A DNA stretch of 64,000 bases from Paraspadella gotoi (GCA_051294375.1 CM119270.1:17482893-17546892); one strand, 5' to 3'. Shown: positions 21,253 to 33,720, numbered from the stretch's first letter. The notes: a model not told the origin generated them from the letters alone. Numbers and translations are program-made.

Positions 21253-21260
21253 AGAGAGAG

Positions 21261-21303
<43 letters not shown>
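21253..21303. repeat. GA microsatellite (block D tail, copy 2)
   Basis: GA array after AAAGAAAG, followed by a G8 run. Counterpart at 32788-32830. Confidence 0.9.
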
Positions 21304-21306
<3 letters not shown>

Positions 21307-21437
21307 GGGGGGGATTTGCTAGCCGCGGTTTTTTAAATCAGGGAAAAAAATCGAACCTGCTCATTTACCAATAAGACATTTAATAAAAGGTTAGTACGGG
21401 ACATCAGTCGTAAAGTGAGTCTTTATTTCTAGTTGAT

Positions 21438-21462
21438 NNNNNNNNNNNNNNNNNNNNNNNNN
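21438..21462. other. Assembly gap (25 N)
   Basis: Ends block copy 2. The next 105 bp (21463-21567) is an isolated fragment matching 14420-14525. Confidence 1.
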
Positions 21463-21769
21463 CTCATTACAATCAAGGCTCGAATGGGACTTGGGCTAAT
21501 TAGATCGTAAAACGCATCGTTTACGACAGAAAATTTATTCGAATCGGAAAAAAAATATTTTTTTTTGATAGTCCGGGAGTGATTGTATCGTACCGCTTTA
21601 GGCAAGCGCTTCACCGTGATCGTACGGGGTTGGTGCTTCTTGAAGCTGATGGTGATGACGCAGTGGCGAGACGAAAATGCCAAGGCTTAGTAGCCTGTCC
21701 TTGATGACATGAATATGGAACCAGCCGTTTATTGATGCATCCTCAGATGATGCTCCTGGCGGTCAGCAG

Positions 21770-22006
21770 ATGGAGGGGGAAGCCCCAATCCACGACGGCC
21801 AGTTGAGGCTAGTGCCTGCTCGCTCCACGACGGCGGTGGACACAAATGGAAGCAACCTCCGCCCCCCCTTGATCGTGATCTGCTCGATCAGCCACCGGCA
21901 ACTTCGGAAGTTTGTCGACGGCGGTAGATTGATTACTCTAGATGCTCGGCATGCTATGATAGTGCTTGTTGCATTTGACGGCATTTCGTTTTGCTGCTTG
22001 ATTTGA
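21770..22006 (+). CDS. Hypothetical ORF in the single-copy stretch
   Basis: A 78-codon ATG-initiated frame, MEGEAPIHDGQLRLVPARST then SNLRPPLIVICSISHRQ, outside any repeat. The complementary frame is also open, so coding direction is uncertain. No family is recognised. It could be linked to the exon-like frame at 22350-22574, but no matching donor was identified. Confidence 0.25.
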   Translation: MEGEAPIHDGQLRLVPARSTTAVDTNGSNLRPPLIVICSISHRQLRKFVDGGRLITLDARHAMIVLVAFDGISFCCLI

Positions 22007-22349
22007 TTTATTAATTTGATTTAGATCGGTATTTTAGACTGGCATAAGTGATTTCAAATATGATTTTGGCTTATGGATTGGTTTTAGACATCGAGATTCG
22101 TTGCTTTTTTATTGATTTAATTGATTTTCTGTAGATTGGATCTGGTGTCGGATATTGGAGAGAGATCGATTTCTGGACCAAGTGGGTCTGTGATGGAGGG
22201 GGAATTGTTACCTTCCCTTAATTGACTCTTTTTGAAGCCTTCCTGATCCACTTTTGCCTCACTTCTCTCCCCCCTGTCCGTTGCCTGTGATTGGCAACAG
22301 GACGGGTCTCGGAGACGGTAAGGAGTTGGCCGCTTAATCCATTTTTCAG

Positions 22350-22574
22350 GTCAGTGAAGACGCAGTAGTGGACTTCAGCGCGGCCTCCGACAAAGCGGTC
22401 TTGCGGGAGGGGGTGTATCTGTGTTGGGCGCGCGGTTACCCTTCGCGTTTGGATGCAAAATGCAAGCTTCTTCCCTGCGGTCCTGGATATGGCGGGCCTG
22501 GACAACTCACCGTCGAGAATTGGGAGAAGATAATTCACTACTTTTTACGCCGCGGTTTCCGCGCGCACCATTGA
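22350..22574 (+). CDS. Exon-like frame, possible terminal exon
   Basis: After a clean acceptor (CATTTTTCAG, AG at 22348-22349) a frame is open for 74 codons to TGA at 22572-22574. Residues include VSEDAVVDFSAASDKAVLRE, VYLCWARGYPSRLDAKCK and VENWEKIIHYFLRRGF. Codons are of mixed GC-ending type and not repetitive, unlike the surrounding AT-rich DNA, which supports a real exon. The family is not recognised; a transposon-derived protein is possible. Confidence 0.4.
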   Translation, partial: VSEDAVVDFSAASDKAVLREGVYLCWARGYPSRLDAKCKLLPCGPGYGGPGQLTVENWEKIIHYFLRRGFRAHH

Positions 22575-22981
22575 GGAAAACGCGTTGTCGTCGTATTATA
22601 GTGGATGCATTGATCTTGTAAAACGGACGGACCAACCGTTATTCAACCCAGTAGAGGTTTATTTTACTTATGATGCACGAATTTTTTAACTTGTTTTTTA
22701 AAGTGTTTTTTTAATATGTTTTTACCCTGTTTTAACTGGTTTTACATTGTTTATTTGATTTTAATACGTTTATTTCGTGGCCTTTTTACTTGAACTAATA
22801 CATTGTATCTTATTAACCTCAACTAACCTTACGAATTCGTGGCCGAGCAATTTAGGTTAATTTGAGTACAAGATCAAACAAACCTATTGTCTGTTATTTA
22901 ACTAAGTAATAAATTGGTTCTGTATCGGAGAAATTCTGGAACTCTTAATTAATAAAAAACACTATTTAGACGTTTCCTTAT

Positions 22982-23243
22982 TTATATAAATTGGTACAAC
23001 CAATATAAAAAATTATCCATTCATTTAATAAATAAGCTATCTTGCCCTGACTTTGGACAGGCTTTGGTGGTTTAAGGCCTCCATCACTCTTACAAGATAA
23101 TGACATAGCAGGTCCCAGCAAGCTTTCAATCAAGACACTCTCACAGTCTCGTTTATTCACTCCAGAGTACCTGGCTTCCCTATCAATGAAGTGGAAATAT
23201 TTCAAAGAATGTTTTCAATTGTATGAAAAGACCACTCCCTTAA
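22982..23243. repeat. Direct repeat R3
   Basis: Third copy of the ~263-bp repeat (see 1696-1958 and 4266-4529), carried within block copy 3. Confidence 0.85.
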
Positions 23244-24192
23244 GTATAATAGAATTGTAAATTGGCTCCAACAATACTTTGACTGAAGATAGTATCATAC
23301 AGATAAAGCCAGCTTTTGAGCGTTCAACCTGACGCAACACGTTTCTATATCAATATGAGGTGAGAAGGAGGTGAGAATGATAAATACAAGGGGGTAGGGG
23401 GGCGGGTGAGGAAACAATGGAATCGAGGATGGAAAGACGGGACCGACAACCAGACTGACCGACCATGCCAGAAAAGTGTGAAGGTGAGATGTGAGATATC
23501 CGTGATTTTTTTGGCGAGTAAGGTCGAATCCTCTGACCATGATGACGAGAACGATCATCCGTTGACGTCTCGAGTTCTTTCGCCAATTAACCTCTTGACG
23601 CTCATTGACTTCAAAGGTTATTGCAGATGGAACGTACGGGTGAGATGGATGGGAAAATATATGGTAAAGCATCGACTGTATGAAACTAACATTGATGCGA
23701 ACAAACACACAGAATAATCAGTGTTAGGGAATAAAAAAATGTCTTTCAGATTCAAATTTAATACGGAGAAAGTTTGCCAAAGCCTATTTTGATGGAGCGT
23801 TTCGTAAGGAATGACGAGAAAAAAAGAGGGTAGAAGGAACAATAAATAAAAAAAAGGAAAGAAAAAGAAGAAATAAAAAAGAAGGGGGTGGAAAGAGAGA
23901 TAAAGTAAAAAAGAATGTGAAAGAATAAAGAAGGAAAGGAAAAGGGAAACTACTTAGAGAGGAAGGGACAGAAAAAGAAAGAAGGCAGAAAAAAGTAAAA
24001 AAGAAAGTAAATTAAAAAAGTGAAAATTTAAAAAAAAAAGAAAGAAAAGTAGAATAGAAAAGAAAGAAAAGGTTAAAGATAGGAAGAGGATCTAAAAGTG
24101 CGGTGAGGAATTTACGAGAGATGAGAACAGACGGAAAGGAAAATTACGAGTTGTTTCTGGCGGAAGAGGAAACGACGGCGTCACTTCGCGCC

Positions 24193-24283
<91 letters not shown>
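24193..24283. repeat. GA microsatellite (block D, copy 3)
   Basis: Counterpart of 5573-5667, flanked by the same GCGCC-containing sequence. Confidence 0.95.
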
Positions 24284-24284
<1 letters not shown>

Positions 24285-24431
24285 GGCGCCGAATTGGCGG
24301 CGAGGGGGGGGGGCGAGAGGGGAGAAGGGGAGAGGGCGCCGGGAGGTGGGGCGCTGCGGCGTCGATTTAAGAGGGGGACGGGTAGTTGCGAGCGCAATCT
24401 CGAGGAGTGCCTAGTGGAGTGGTGCAAATTG

Positions 24432-24605
24432 TAGGCGCGCATGATAGAGGGCCGCTGGTTAGAGGGGCGCAGGGTAGGGGCGCACAGGATAGAAGGGCGC
24501 AGGTCAGAGGTGCACAAAATAGAGGGGTGTGGGTTAGATGGGCGCAGGATAGAGGGGTGCAGGTTAGAGGCGCACAGGATATACAAGCGCAGGTGAGAGG
24601 GTACA
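24432..24605. repeat. ~19-20 bp GC-rich minisatellite, copy 3
   Basis: Counterpart of 5813-5990 with the same unit order. Confidence 0.8.
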
Positions 24606-25286
24606 GAATAGAGCGGAGTCTGGTATACGAGCGATAAGTTGATAGACGCCTGGTAGAATGGCGCCGGCTTTGACGACGACGACCACAACTGCGACGACAA
24701 TGACGATGAAGGTGACGACGACGACGACGACGACGGCGAAAATTCTGAGCTTTTATGTTTGCCCGAATTTGGGTCACTCCTTCAAGCGCCTCATTTTTCT
24801 TGATCGCTATTCTCGTCTTCAGTCAGAATTTATGATCGCGACTAAGCGATTACTTGAATAATGTCTCTTCAGTGTTATTTGAAATTCTTAAATACATTTG
24901 CATATTGAAGATTTTAATGTTTAGGCGAATTGTCGAAAAATTAATGTTCAAAAAAGTTGTGTTAATTTACGTTAATCATCGTTACTTTTAATTATAAATT
25001 TTAAACTATTTTTTATTTAGTTTTACAAGTATTATATTTACAATAATTGGTATTCGCGATTACATATTAAATGTTTTTTTGTCTTAGTTAGTTAGAAATC
25101 TGCTTTCGGAAGTGGTTTTTGAAGCTCATAAAAACAAATTCCCGTCTTATTGACAAATTGATTCTATCGGTTATCGTAAAATGAACAGGAATTTAATGTG
25201 TTACGTTGTTTAGTCATCCGGTATTAATGCAATAAAAGAAATTAAATTACATATTACATTTTCTACCCGAATCAAAGTAAACTTAC

Positions 25287-25726
25287 CTTCTCATTTTCTT
25301 CTTCTCCGGCCGCAGACGCCGTCGCCGATTCGTCAAACGACGCGCGGCGTCACCGGCGCCACTTCCGCTTCCGTCTCTATCGGCGCCGGACGACGGAACC
25401 GCGCGTCGATGAGAACGAGGCAGAGAGGATCCTCGTCCGAGAGTCGAGTCGGTCGTCGAGAGACGGAGCGACATCTTCCGGCTTTGGAGCTGAAGTAGTG
25501 GAAGTCTTCGTTGCTACTGCTGCCGTTGATGCTGCCGCTGCCGCTTCTTCCGCTGCTGCTCCCGTTTATCCCCCGATGTCCGTTCGTCCATTCGGCGCCG
25601 CAAAGACCAGACCTTGCGGCGCCGCGGGAATCTTCATCGGCGCCGCAAGAGGGACGATCGTCGGAGCCGCAGTATCGTGAAGCGGCGAGGACGACGCCGG
25701 TTTCGTCTCGTTGGCACGAGTAGAAT
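25287..25726 (-). CDS. Chitin-binding protein exon 2, block D copy 3
   Basis: Same splice borders as copies 1 and 2. The frame entering from exon 1 (FYSCQRDETGVVLAA) runs on as SRYCGSDDRPSCGADEDS and a Ser/Gly-rich segment, because of one extra T relative to copy 2. A one-base loss (CGCGCGG for CGCCGCGG near 25343) then breaks the frame before the donor. It is not certain which copy shows the true sequence. Confidence 0.5.
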
Positions 25727-25766
25727 CTAAATTTGGGGGGGGGGGGTAATGGAAAGTGAGAGGAAG

Positions 25767-25767
<1 letters not shown>

Positions 25768-25857
<90 letters not shown>
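25768..25857. repeat. CT microsatellite (block D, copy 3)
   Basis: Uninterrupted CT array here; the same array is interrupted in copies 1 and 2. Confidence 0.95.
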
Positions 25858-25864
<7 letters not shown>

Positions 25865-26180
25865 AACAACGATTCGTAAAGTGTAAACTTGATTTAAATC
25901 CAGAAAACTATTTTTTTTTTAAAAAGGCGAGAGAAAAAAAATCTCATTACAATGAAGGCTCGAATGGGACTTGGACTAATTCGATCGTAAAACGCATCGT
26001 TTACGACAGAAAATTTATTCGAATCGGAAAAAAATATTTTTTTTTGAAAAAAAAAACACTAATGATAATAATCGTAAATTTCCCTCCTCCCTTTCTTAAT
26101 TTTCCTTCACCACCTTCACCACCTTCACCACCTTCACCACCTTCGCCCCAAAACCCACCACCCTACCACACCGCCGATAA

Positions 26181-26205
26181 NNNNNNNNNNNNNNNNNNNN
26201 NNNNN
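26181..26205. other. Assembly gap (25 N)
   Basis: Placeholder gap inside block copy 3, in the A-run that is continuous in copies 1 and 2, so probably little is missing. Confidence 1.
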
Positions 26206-26318
26206 AAAAAAAACCCGGGTCGGACCGGGGTTCGATCCTTTAACACCTCCGACGGCGTGTCTCGGCCCCAAAACAAATCAATCAATCAAAAACCGAAGGC
26301 ATGTCGCTCTTTAACCTC

Positions 26319-26458
26319 NNNNNNNNNNNNNNNNNNNNNNNNNNNNNNNNNNNNNNNNNNNNNNNNNNNNNNNNNNNNNNNNNNNNNNNNNNNNNNNNNN
26401 NNNNNNNNNNNNNNNNNNNNNNNNNNNNNNNNNNNNNNNNNNNNNNNNNNNNNNNNNN
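26319..26458. other. Assembly gap (140 N)
   Basis: Sized gap replacing the C-homopolymer segment seen at 7679-7745 in copy 1. The N length exceeds the ~70 bp expected from the other copies. Confidence 1.
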
Positions 26459-26659
26459 AAAAAAAAATTAAAAGTGAAAAACAGAATTTGTTCGCGTCTC
26501 ACGAATCGTAAAGCGCGTTGGGAACGTGACCTATCACGAGCCAATCACGAATGGAATCACAACGTGTGGTTAGGATAAAAGGTATCACTAAATAAATACA
26601 AATAGAAACATAAGGAATAGTGAAAATAAGATCGAATCCTACTTTTAATTCTCTAAAAA

Positions 26660-26960
26660 AAAGTGTTGCGCGTGACTGCCTTCTCACGTGTATTTCACGT
26701 GACATGACATGACGTGACATAACATGACATGACGTAACATGACTACATGACCACAATAACTTTCTTAGCCCGTGTATTTATGACACGCACTGCATCGGAA
26801 ATTTGTCTTTATAGTTATAGGATTTCCTAAAGGCGGCGCTATCAGTCACTTAGATTTGATGTTTTTTCCTGCCTTAACCAATGAGCAACCAACTATAGGC
26901 AAATTATATGCATTTTTAACGTAAGTGAGACAGAACGACGGAAAGACAGACCGACCGAAA
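26660..26960. repeat. Dispersed repeat family, diverged patch in block D copy 3
   Basis: Equivalent to 7970-8275 but with clear substitutions and small deletions, shifting some positions towards the independent copy at 33310-33548 (for example CACGTGTATTTCACGTG). Confidence 0.7.
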
Positions 26961-27209
26961 AGTGACGAGTACTCGCGATGAAACTAAAAACCCGAATGAT
27001 TATCAACGAAAAATGAATTTTTGTCGTTAAAAACTCAGCGGAAAATCCGTGAGAAAATTGACAGGACAAAAATGAAGACTTTATTGTCATGTTCTCTTTT
27101 TTTTTTCCAGTGAGATTTTTCCGGAAAATATTGGCCAACCGCCAACGCTGATCTCATAAATCAAAGTTTTGTGCCCGAACGAAACCGCGGGGGGATATAG
27201 GGGTGGAGC

Positions 27210-27284
<75 letters not shown>
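27210..27284. repeat. GA microsatellite (block D, copy 3)
   Basis: Counterpart of 8497-8566, preceded by an extra GGGGATATAGG segment not seen in the other copies. Confidence 0.95.
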
Positions 27285-27287
<3 letters not shown>

Positions 27288-27685
27288 GGATTAATAGGGT
27301 AAATGTTGGGAGGCAGGGAGGAAGGAGAATATTAATTTCACTCTTGTGAAACTGGTGACTTTTACGGTTAAAAAGGGGAGGGTTGTTTCGTCCACTTTTT
27401 CATTTTGACGATTTTCATAATCGTCAAATTGATATTATTTTTCGTCACGAATCACGGGCCTCACATCTGTGAAAGCTTCACAACCGTCGCCCAGATGGAA
27501 AAGGAAATCGATTCTTAGCGATTAAATTTAAATCGTGAAGGATGAAAACAGAATAAAATGGAATATTGAATAATGGATGACATAATACAAAAAAAAAAAA
27601 AAAAAAATTCAATGTAAAATATTTTATTTTTTTATAAGAAATTAAACTAGTTCTTCATTTTATTATATTTTCTTTCACAACTCAC

Positions 27686-27895
27686 TTGGTACAATCCCAT
27701 GGATCACCGAAGATGCCCTCAGCTGGACACCGGAAGTTGCCCCCGAACCCTCCTCCTCCTCCTCCTCTTCCTCCTCTTTCATGACCGGAAATGACGTCAC
27801 TTCCGGTCTGTTTGACGCCAAAGTTGACGACGACGACGACGACGACGACGACGAAGGGAAATCGTCGCGTCGTTGGGCGTCGAGAGGACATCAAT
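27686..27895 (-). CDS. Chitin-binding (CBM14, CPAP-like) protein exon 1, block D copy 3
   Basis: Intact equivalent of 16099-16302 with ATG at 27891-27889, the same nine-valine core, the DPWDCTK half-domain and a phase-2 GTGAGT donor. The linker has two additional glycine codons from a (TCC)n length change, an in-frame difference. With copy 2 it supports the reading frame assigned to this exon. Confidence 0.72.
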
Positions 27896-29087
27896 CTGAA
27901 TGAATGGAAACTTGGATGGTTGGATGGATGGATGATTGGATGGATGGATGAAAAGTTGAAAAGTTGAACGGATGGATGAATGGATTAAAGAATGAAAAGT
28001 AGGATGGATGGATGGATGGATGGTTAAATGAAAAGTTGAACGGATGGAAGAATGTTTTCAAGAATGAATGAATGAAAAGTAGGATGGATAGGAGAATGGA
28101 TGGATGGTTAAATGAAAAGTTTTAAAAAAATCATTGAATGAATTTTATTGAGAGATTGGGGATTTGTTGAATCTTTGAAACGACGAATGAAACGAAACGC
28201 ATTATATATCTTTTTTCGCTAGCATTAAAAACTTTAAATTTATATAGTTAAAATTATTATAATGCAATATACGACTGACTAGATGACAGATTGAGAGAAA
28301 AACGGAAAGATTAATTCCGATGTTCAGACGTTTATTCCGGACTACAACAAAAGCCAAACCGACTTGAAAACAAAGGAACATTTTAAGCAGCGAAAAATTA
28401 GAATTGATTTATCGTCGTCTCTCAGCCAAATGTACTTAAAAATATTTGAGTTGGTATATAGGGGCTAAGATAATGGTCGTGAGCTGATGATGACTTGACG
28501 CAATGAGCCACAGAAGTTGTCATGAGTAAAGTCGATGTCAACTTTGCAATGTCCGACGACAAATAAATTCCCCGTCTGTTTCAAGTTATGCGAATTTACG
28601 AAAAAGTTGCAGTTTTAAAACCAAGATTTAAATAAGAAAGGAAAACAAGAAAAAGTCCATAATTTAATAATAAAAAGGAAATTCGTACACCCTACTCACT
28701 CGTTATGCAAAAAAGTAGTTGGAACATTTTACTGTCGTCACAAGAAGCAACATTAGTTCGTAAAATCTTTTTTTTTTCACTTTTAAGATTTTTTTGACCA
28801 GGTTCATTTCGCCGCCATTTTGTTTTTTTTTTTTTGGTGAAACCGATTTTATTTTTTTTTAAATAATTTTCTTTTGTTTTTGTTTTGATCGTAGAAAAAA
28901 AAAGTTTATCGCGTCGATTGAATATTTCATGCAACTTTTTGGATCCGATGTTGTGTTTGTTGCGTTTCGATTTTGCTCCTATTTTTTGTTCGAGATGTTT
29001 TTGCGTTTCTGGTCAAAAATTAATCATTCACTCTTGGAGATGAATTATTCAAATGGATTTTTAAAAAGAGGGAGGGTTGGTGGGGGA

Positions 29088-29101
29088 AAGAGAGAGAGAG
29101 A

Positions 29102-29190
<89 letters not shown>
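29088..29190. repeat. GA microsatellite (block D, copy 3)
   Basis: Counterpart of 10343-10449, with two GAAG interruptions near its start. Confidence 0.95.
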
Positions 29191-29200
<10 letters not shown>

Positions 29201-29715
29201 CAGAGTTTTTTTCGTCAAGTATGACAGCAGTTTTGCCAGGACGTTTTTATGAATAAATTATTGGAATCTGCGGTGAAGAGAGAAATGGCTTATAAAAAGT
29301 CCATGAAGTAATAAATATCCAACGATTACGAATGAGCACAATAATGGCCTAAAAAAACCGAAAACCCATTACTAAAATGGGATTACAAACGTAGTGTAAT
29401 ATTTTTAGAAGTCCGATGCTCCATAACAAAATCAAAACTGAAAGAAAAAAAAATCAATTCGCCGAAACTTATTGTTGCGACTTAAATAAATAAAGATGAG
29501 TAATAGTAATATTTAATATGAAACATTAAGCAAAAATGGATGAAGAGAGAGACCCATGGATCGAAAAAAAATATCGATGAATTGTAATAAATTGTAATAA
29601 ATTGTAATAAATAGTGAAAAGGATTTTAGGAAGGAAATCGACTGGGACGTCAATGACCAATAAAACCGTCAAGAAAATTTATCTCAAAGGATCGAAAATG
29701 AAGAGGGAATTTTAA

Positions 29716-30318
29716 GTATTTTTCTTTTTTTTTCTTTTTTTTTCTTATTCTTTTTCTTTTTCTTTCTTATTCTTTTTCTTTTTCTTTTTATTCTTTTTCT
29801 TACTTATTCTTTTCTTTTTCTTTTTTTTTCTTATTTTTTATTTATTTTTTTTCTTTTTCTTTCTCATTATTTTTCTTTTCTTTTTTTTTCTTATTTTTTT
29901 CTTTTTCTTTCTTATTCTTTTTCTTTTTCTTTCTTATTTTTTTCTTTTTCTTTTTTTTTAATTATTTTTCTTTCTTATTCTTTTTCTTTTTTTCTTTTTT
30001 ATTCTTTTTCTTTTTCTTGGTTCCGATTCTATCTGTGATACTTAAAATTTTGTTTTCCTTTTATTTCTGTTTCTTTTTTATTCGTTTTGCTCTTTCTTCA
30101 TCTCTCGTTTTATACTTTTTTATTTCTTTTTCTTTCTTATTCTTTATCTTTTTCTTTCTTTTACTCTTTCTTTTTCTTTTTTCTTTCTTTTTTTCTTCAC
30201 TGACCTTTTCTTCTATTTCTACTTTTTTGGGGGGTATTTCATCTTTCTATTATTCTCTTTTCTTTCCCTTCCTTTTTCTCTTTCTAATTTGTTTTTCTTA
30301 TTATCTTTTTTTTCTTTT
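29716..30318. repeat. T/C-only polypyrimidine tract, copy 3
   Basis: Same organisation as in copies 1 and 2, but lacks a ~25-bp piece in the second half (near 30085). Confidence 0.9.
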
Positions 30319-30872
30319 AACATGAACGTTAAAGAACATATTTTATGTTTTTTTCAAGCATTTGAAACTTATATTAGTTTTTGGGGCAGAGTGATTTCTC
30401 AGTATTAGTTTGGAGTAAATTTAATTCACTTGGTCACTCGCCCAAAGTTACTGACTTTTACTATCGTGGTTTAAATGTCATCTTTTTGAAAAGTTATATA
30501 TATATGTATTTTCACGAACAAAATATATGAAAGTTAAAAAGTGGAAAACGTTAAATTGACCAATAATGAAAATAAGATAAGCTAAACATAAAAAATAAAG
30601 CGAAAATGGAAGAAACATTACTATTACAATACATTACATTACAATACTAAAAATGAAATAAAGATCAACCTTTGATCCACGATTGAAACGAACAACGACC
30701 TGATGTAAACAACAACAACAACAACAACAGAAATCGAAATTGGAATCAAAGACCAAACATTTTTCGTCTGATTCTTTGAAATTATATTGGGATTTTTGAA
30801 TGAGAATGCGTTACTTATTCACAACGTTATACTTTCAAGTTTATTTTTAAATTCGAAAAAAAGAGAGGGAAG

Positions 30873-30874
30873 GT

Positions 30875-30934
<60 letters not shown>

Positions 30935-30955
30935 GAGACGAGAGAGAGAGAGAGA
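30873..30955. repeat. GA microsatellite (block D, copy 3)
   Basis: Counterpart of 12153-12238, with GGAG and GATGAGAC interruptions. Confidence 0.95.
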
Positions 30956-32262
30956 TTGTTCCTGAAGCCATGTAACCTTGAAAGAAAATGATAATCCATT
31001 CCACCATCCTTGCGAAAATAAAAAAAAGAAGTAAAAATAAATAAAAACGAGGGAAGTTTGAACATTTAAAAAAAATGTTTTAAAATATATTCGTCTTTTT
31101 ATTTTCGCAAAAAAACTTGGACGAGGATAACTTTTAAGGGAAACGAGGAGTCGTCAAAACAAAAGTCGTCCCGCCGCTAATCGCAAAAAAAATTTAAGGG
31201 GAGAGGAGAATCCCGAGTTTACAAACGGCGCGCGACGGAGGGACGACTTTTTATGGCCCCTTAAACCTTTTTTTTTCGCCAGATATTTTTTTTCAGGAGA
31301 GTTTTAATCGGGTTCGATTTTAATGTTGCGTCGTCGTTTGGGCGTAAAAATTGTCCAGTAATGTTCGAGTGGAAAAAAATATTTGTAAGCTGGTGAAACT
31401 AAATAGTAAGAAAAACACAATAGCTGTTTTTGATTTTTTTTTTTAACTAAGAGAATTTGGGATTATTCGTTTTCAAAGCCACATTTGCATCAACTTCTCT
31501 CCACTTTTCCTCCTAATTATTTTTTTTGTTCTTTTTTTTTCCTTCTTTAAATTTTTTTCCTCTTCAGTCATTCGAGCTTTTTTAATCCCTTAAGATTAAA
31601 CTTAAGTTTATTTCCCGCTTTTTTTTCTTCTTAGTTTTTTTAGAATTTTTGGAGTAGGAATGATTTAAAAAAACAAAAAACAACCGGTACTCAAAAATTT
31701 AACCTACATATACTTAAAAGTGATATTTTAATTTTTTTATATATTTATAATTTGATTTAATATTACTAAGTACTACGTCAGACACTCTCAGTCAAAAACT
31801 TAACCGATCGTAACCATCTTTCCAAATTACGACGGAAATATCGCAGAATCTCTCTCGAAATAATAATAAATGTTTAAATCAAATTTTTACCTTATTCCTC
31901 GTTTATTTTATCTTAACAACTTCCAAGACAAAAAAAAACGCATTTAAAAAAAATAAATACAAAACGGCTTCTCGCCTATTTTTTTCCCCAATTAAATAAA
32001 AAAAATAATTCTTAGAGTCTTTATCGTGAAATTTTTTCGAGCCTTCCGGAACGAAAGGGGGGCGAGTGGGGGGGGAGAAGAATCAGATAAGGCAGCCGAT
32101 GAAGGGAAGGCAGAAGAAAAACAGGAGCCACGGATCGATGAGAGAGATGGGACAAGCAAGCATTAAATTATCAAGTAGAAAAAGATGATTAAAGAAGGGA
32201 CTAGCAAGCCTTTTAAATCATTAAGATCAAAGAAATTAGGATTTATATAAATCGTTCTTCAG

Positions 32263-32491
32263 AAGAAAAAAAAAAGATGACAAAGATGAGACAATGAGAA
32301 ACATCCTGAAGAAAGCTTCGGGAAGGACAGACAGCAAGCGGTACTTGGTAAGTGATGATGAAAGAGCGAGTACATTGCCAGGGCGTTTTTGGCAGCTTGA
32401 CAGAGGGCGCTCGAGAGACGTGAAAGACGGAAGACCCGCCACAGTTCTCCAATTAGTCGACAAAAAATTCCGCGAGATAAAAAATATTTGA
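32263..32491 (+). CDS. Exon-like frame in block D tail, copy 3
   Basis: After a possible acceptor (AAATCGTTCTTCAG) a plus-strand frame is open to a stop at 32489-32491. It reads RKKKDDKDETMRNILKKASG, then RTDSKRYLVSDDERASTLPG, then ATVLQLVDKKFREIKNI. The composition is protein-like and not a simple repeat. An internal GGTAAGTG could be a donor (after 32347) instead of coding sequence. The same region of copy 2 (20692-20930) is broken by several indels. No family is recognised. Confidence 0.35.
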
Positions 32492-32787
32492 GAAAATGTA
32501 AAAAAAATGTAAAAAAAAGTTTTGGTTTTTTTTTCGTTTTTTTTTCCCGGTCTGTTTTTATTTCTAGCGCAAGACAAAAATGAAGATGATATCTTTTTTG
32601 AAGACAATTTTTTTTTAAATTTTTCTTATTCTCTTATCGATGTTAAGAATCACGGTGAAAAAATAAAAAAAGAGAGAAATGATCTTCGGGTATTTTTATT
32701 TTTTTTAAATTCGAGTTTTAGTGTCGGAAAAAAAAAGAGTTTAAAGCATATTTCGTGTCTTTGAACCTGGGCTCGAATTAAAAAACC

Positions 32788-32830
<43 letters not shown>
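32788..32830. repeat. GA microsatellite (block D tail, copy 3)
   Basis: Counterpart of 21253-21303, followed by a G8 run. Confidence 0.9.
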
Positions 32831-32833
<3 letters not shown>

Positions 32834-33171
32834 GGGGGGATTTGCTAGCCCGGTTTTTAAATCAGGGAAAAAAATTCGAACCTGCTTCATCCAAATAAGA
32901 CAATTTAATAAAAGGTTAGTACGGACATCAGTCGTAAAGTGAGTCTTTATTTCTAGTTGATTCACAAATTAGAAGTCTTAGTGATGAAAGGTAGGATCGG
33001 AATCACATAATGTTTTTTTTCGGTAAGGTAAGGCCATTTTGATAAGTCCAACTAAGTTTAAAAAAATGTCATCACCTTGACAATAAACTAAATGTGGCCC
33101 CGAATGTAGCCACTGACGCGTCTGGCATTTATGTTTTGAATCGATGTAAAAAAAATGAAATGGAAAAGAAC

Positions 33172-33288
<117 letters not shown>

Positions 33289-33309
33289 CAAAAAACCAGA
33301 GCGGTAATT

Positions 33310-33548
33310 CAAATGTGTTGCGCCCCACTGATTTTCTTTTCACGTGTATTTTATGACATGCATTGCATCTGAATCTTGTCTTTTATTCTTCGAAGTTTTA
33401 GGATTTCCTGAAGGCGGCGCTAGAAGTCAGATTTGAGGTTTTTTTCCTGTCCTAACAAATGAGCAATCAACTATAGGCGAATTATATGCATTTTTAACGT
33501 AAGTGGGACAGACGGACGGACAGACGGACAGACATACCGACCGACAGA
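33310..33548. repeat. Dispersed repeat family, independent diverged copy
   Basis: Related to 7970-8275 but with many substitutions, so it was inserted or diverged before the block duplication. It shares GGATTTCCT(A/G)AAGGCGGCGC, the TATATGCATTTTTAACGTAAG segment and a terminal run of GACAGACGGACGG units. Confidence 0.7.
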
Positions 33549-33720
33549 CATCATTTTTCTTTAGTCGAATAAAAAAAATGTGAGAAACGATGTGAGACGT
33601 GAGATGTTAGAATTCGTTCGGTCTCAGCGTAGAAATGAATTTCACGCCCGGCCTCTAACGCGTTGCGTGATTTCTCTTTATGTCGTATGAGTGAGTCTGT
33701 GAAAGAGAGGGAAAGGGATT

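Larger units (their letters stand above)
13027..21437. repeat. Large tandem duplication block D, copy 2
   Basis: Starts inside the minisatellite (equivalent to ~5950 of copy 1 and ~24568 of copy 3) immediately after a gap and continues to the next 25-N gap. It contains the tail (20150-21437) that copy 1 lacks. Confidence 0.9.
22884..32960. repeat. Large tandem duplication block D, copy 3 (most complete)
   Basis: Covers the full block from the same left edge as copy 1 to the same right tail as copy 2. Besides short indels it has a patch (about 26560-26960) with true substitutions relative to copies 1 and 2, so it is not simply a re-read of the same molecule. Confidence 0.9.

Noticed and set aside
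33490-33545. GACA/GACG tandem units as a CRISPR-like or satellite array
   Set aside because: Short degenerate microsatellite at the end of a dispersed repeat; no spacer/repeat organisation.
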